A DNA stretch of 48,744 bases, taken from contig JAAYUV010000013.1 of assembly GCA_012517475.1 (NCBI GenBank), positions 1-48,744 of the forward strand, written 5' to 3'. The stretch's first letter is position 1. The number at the start of each line of letters is the position of its first letter. Positions 47,940-48,744 of the stretch are shown here, one piece after another. The notes under the pieces were generated by a model. The model was not told the origin of the DNA, did no database searches, and saw nothing but the letters and a program-made list of their open reading frames with translations. The stretch comes from Peptococcaceae bacterium (lineage in GTDB: Bacteria; Bacillota; Desulfitobacteriia; Desulfitobacteriales; Syntrophobotulaceae). Position numbers and translations under genes: made by a program.

Positions 47940-48240
47940 CGACAGCTTGCTGATCTGGCAGAGATCCTGGATGAGATTAAGGACAAAAAGCTGGAAAACA
48001 GAAAAGCCGTCAGTAAGGACCTTGTAAAGAATGGTCAGCTCACTCAGGAACAAGCCGATACCATGATTAAAAACATGGAAACAAACATTGCGAATTGCAC
48101 TGGTATTGGTATGAACGGATATGCCTGCAGTAGGCAAGGCCAAGGCGCCGGAGGCATATTCGGCAGAGGTCGCGGAGGAATGGCCGCTGGCGACTACTGG
48201 GTGTTCCAGGAGTGGGGAATACTGCCCAACGGACATCCAA
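47940..48240 (+). pseudogene. Fragment of a DUF2680-like protein
   Basis: On the plus strand the frame reads RQLADLAEILDEIKDKK, then VSKDLVKNGQLTQEQADTMIKNMETNI and a Gly/Arg-rich part (GGIFGRGRGGMAAG). The part KDLVKNGQLTQEQADTM resembles short secreted proteins of the DUF2680 type. No start or signal peptide precedes it, because the sequence begins abruptly next to the transposase remnant. The open frame runs on through a terminator to 48386, so the native 3' end is also damaged. Confidence 0.5.
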
Positions 48241-48278
48241 CTAACAAACGAAAAAAGACAGAGGGCTCAGTAAAAGAA

Positions 48279-48314
48279 AACTGCCTCGGGCTTAAGCTTG
48301 GGGCAGTTTTTTAT
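48279..48314 (+). terminator. Intrinsic terminator near the right end
   Basis: AACTGCC (48279-48285) pairs with GGCAGTT (48302-48308) and the stem continues inward with G-T wobbles to a TTAA loop; a T-run follows. Confidence 0.8.
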
Positions 48315-48483
48315 CTTCGGATAAAGGTTGACAGGAATTGCCGAAAAAAAGAGAACGATTTATACTTAATCATTGTAATATTTTGATTGGTAGAATGTCT
48401 TAATAAGTGAAACAAAAAATATTGCTGTTTAAATCAAAGTGAATGAACTGTGTTATCATAGGCCTACGAGAAAGGAGGTTAAA

Positions 48484-48612
48484 ATGCAAATCGATTCTGT
48501 TATTAACCTGGGAGATGATATTGTCCTAGACATTCATATGGAACAACTCATTAAAGATAATCAATATATACCCCTCTCACGAATTCAGTTTAAGTTACTT
48601 TATTATGCATAG
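48484..48612 (+). CDS. Short ORF resembling the start of a winged-helix domain
   Basis: A 42-residue frame with a strong GAAAGGAGG ribosome binding site. The sequence (GDDIVLDIHMEQLIKDNQYIPLSRIQFKLLYY) resembles the first strands and helix of an OmpR/PhoB-type DNA-binding domain, in which LS-x-x-x-F-x-LL is typical. It stops with TAG just where the domain would continue, and a structured segment follows. It is probably a truncated gene, although the intact ribosome binding site leaves a real small protein possible. Confidence 0.45.
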   Translation: MQIDSVINLGDDIVLDIHMEQLIKDNQYIPLSRIQFKLLYYA

Positions 48613-48700
48613 TCCGGTCAATTCCGGCAGTGAAACTGCCGCAAAACCGACAGGCTAATCCGGAGTGATTCAGTCACCTCAGTGCTGACATGAATATAGC
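48596..48700 (+). ncRNA. Possible GEMM-like (c-di-GMP-I) riboswitch
   Basis: The segment contains GGCAG-TGAAA-CTGCC (a hairpin), then GCAAAACC-GACA-GGCTAA, which resembles the GEMM core GCAAAGCC...GGNCTAA. A third hairpin GGAGTGA/TCACC follows, and weak closing arms TATTATG and CATGAATA may pair. Several consensus bases deviate, for example GTCAATTCC where GGCAAACC is usual, so the call is tentative. Any regulated gene lies beyond the window. Confidence 0.33.
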
Positions 48701-48744
48701 AAAATTATCCGTGCGTGTCATCACCTTCTTTCATTGCTTTTTGC

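Noticed and set aside
47892-48236. 114-codon open frame on the minus strand
   Set aside because: It is antisense to the DUF2680-like reading, which has far better protein character; no ribosome binding site is visible.

Overview
The window looks like a chromosomal segment of an endospore-forming, AT-rich Firmicute of the Clostridia, most like the Peptococcaceae (Dehalobacter / Desulfitobacterium / Syntrophobotulus type). This placement is inferred from gene order and protein character. The sporulation genes spoIID and spoIIID, the ywmB-murA-spoIID-spoIIID-mbl order next to the ATP synthase operon, AtpZ/AtpI, the long-form hibernation factor and a Gram-positive type LexA box all fit.

Layout. 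1-2.1 kb: dCMP deaminase and wecB. 2.2-9.4 kb: complete F-type ATP synthase operon (atpZ-I-B-E-F-H-A-G-D-C). 9.6-15.6 kb: a CsoR-type metal sensor (minus strand), ywmB, murA, spoIID, spoIIID, mbl, and a TagA/WecG-type glycosyltransferase. 15.7-20.9 kb: an accessory island. 21-23.4 kb: divergent glycosyltransferase and O-antigen-ligase-like membrane protein. 23.4-26.3 kb: an unknown small protein, comFA and comFC. 26.4-29.1 kb: a DnaA-box cluster and a polar amino-acid ABC transporter. 29.3-33.8 kb: hpf, secA and prfB, the last with a programmed +1 frameshift. 33.8-41.1 kb: split transketolase, ftsE, ftsX, an EnvC-like M23 protein, a ctpA-type protease and a P-loop protein. 41.2-47.2 kb: uvrB, uvrA (LexA box upstream) and panB. 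47.3 kb to the end: a third structured repeat, transposase and gene debris, a short winged-helix-like ORF and a possible GEMM-like RNA cut close to the window edge.

The unusual part is the accessory island. It is bracketed by two inverted copies of a structured repeat of about 180-230 bp; a third copy lies at 47.3 kb. Each copy is closed by long inverted terminal repeats whose two arms change together between copies. Inside is a row of small hairpins whose stems vary but whose loops keep TCC, which reads GGA on the other strand. GGA in a hairpin loop is the recognition feature of CsrA/RsmE proteins, so a CsrA-sponge-like RNA is one testable reading; a MITE-like DNA element is the other.

Between the two inverted copies lie two convincing and one degenerate attC-like recombination sites without an integron integrase (a CALIN-like array, rarely reported in Firmicutes). 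One cassette carries hicA-hicB-secB-like genes, with its own promoter and terminator. It looks like a toxin-antitoxin-chaperone (TAC) module whose antitoxin has a C-terminal extension. A second cassette carries another hicAB pair. A group II intron resembling the attC-targeting class C lineage is inserted in the middle attC, antiparallel to the cassette genes; its reverse transcriptase is broken and ends just before the YADD codons.

The rest of the window is ordinary housekeeping sequence with clear intrinsic terminators. No tRNA, rRNA or CRISPR array was seen.
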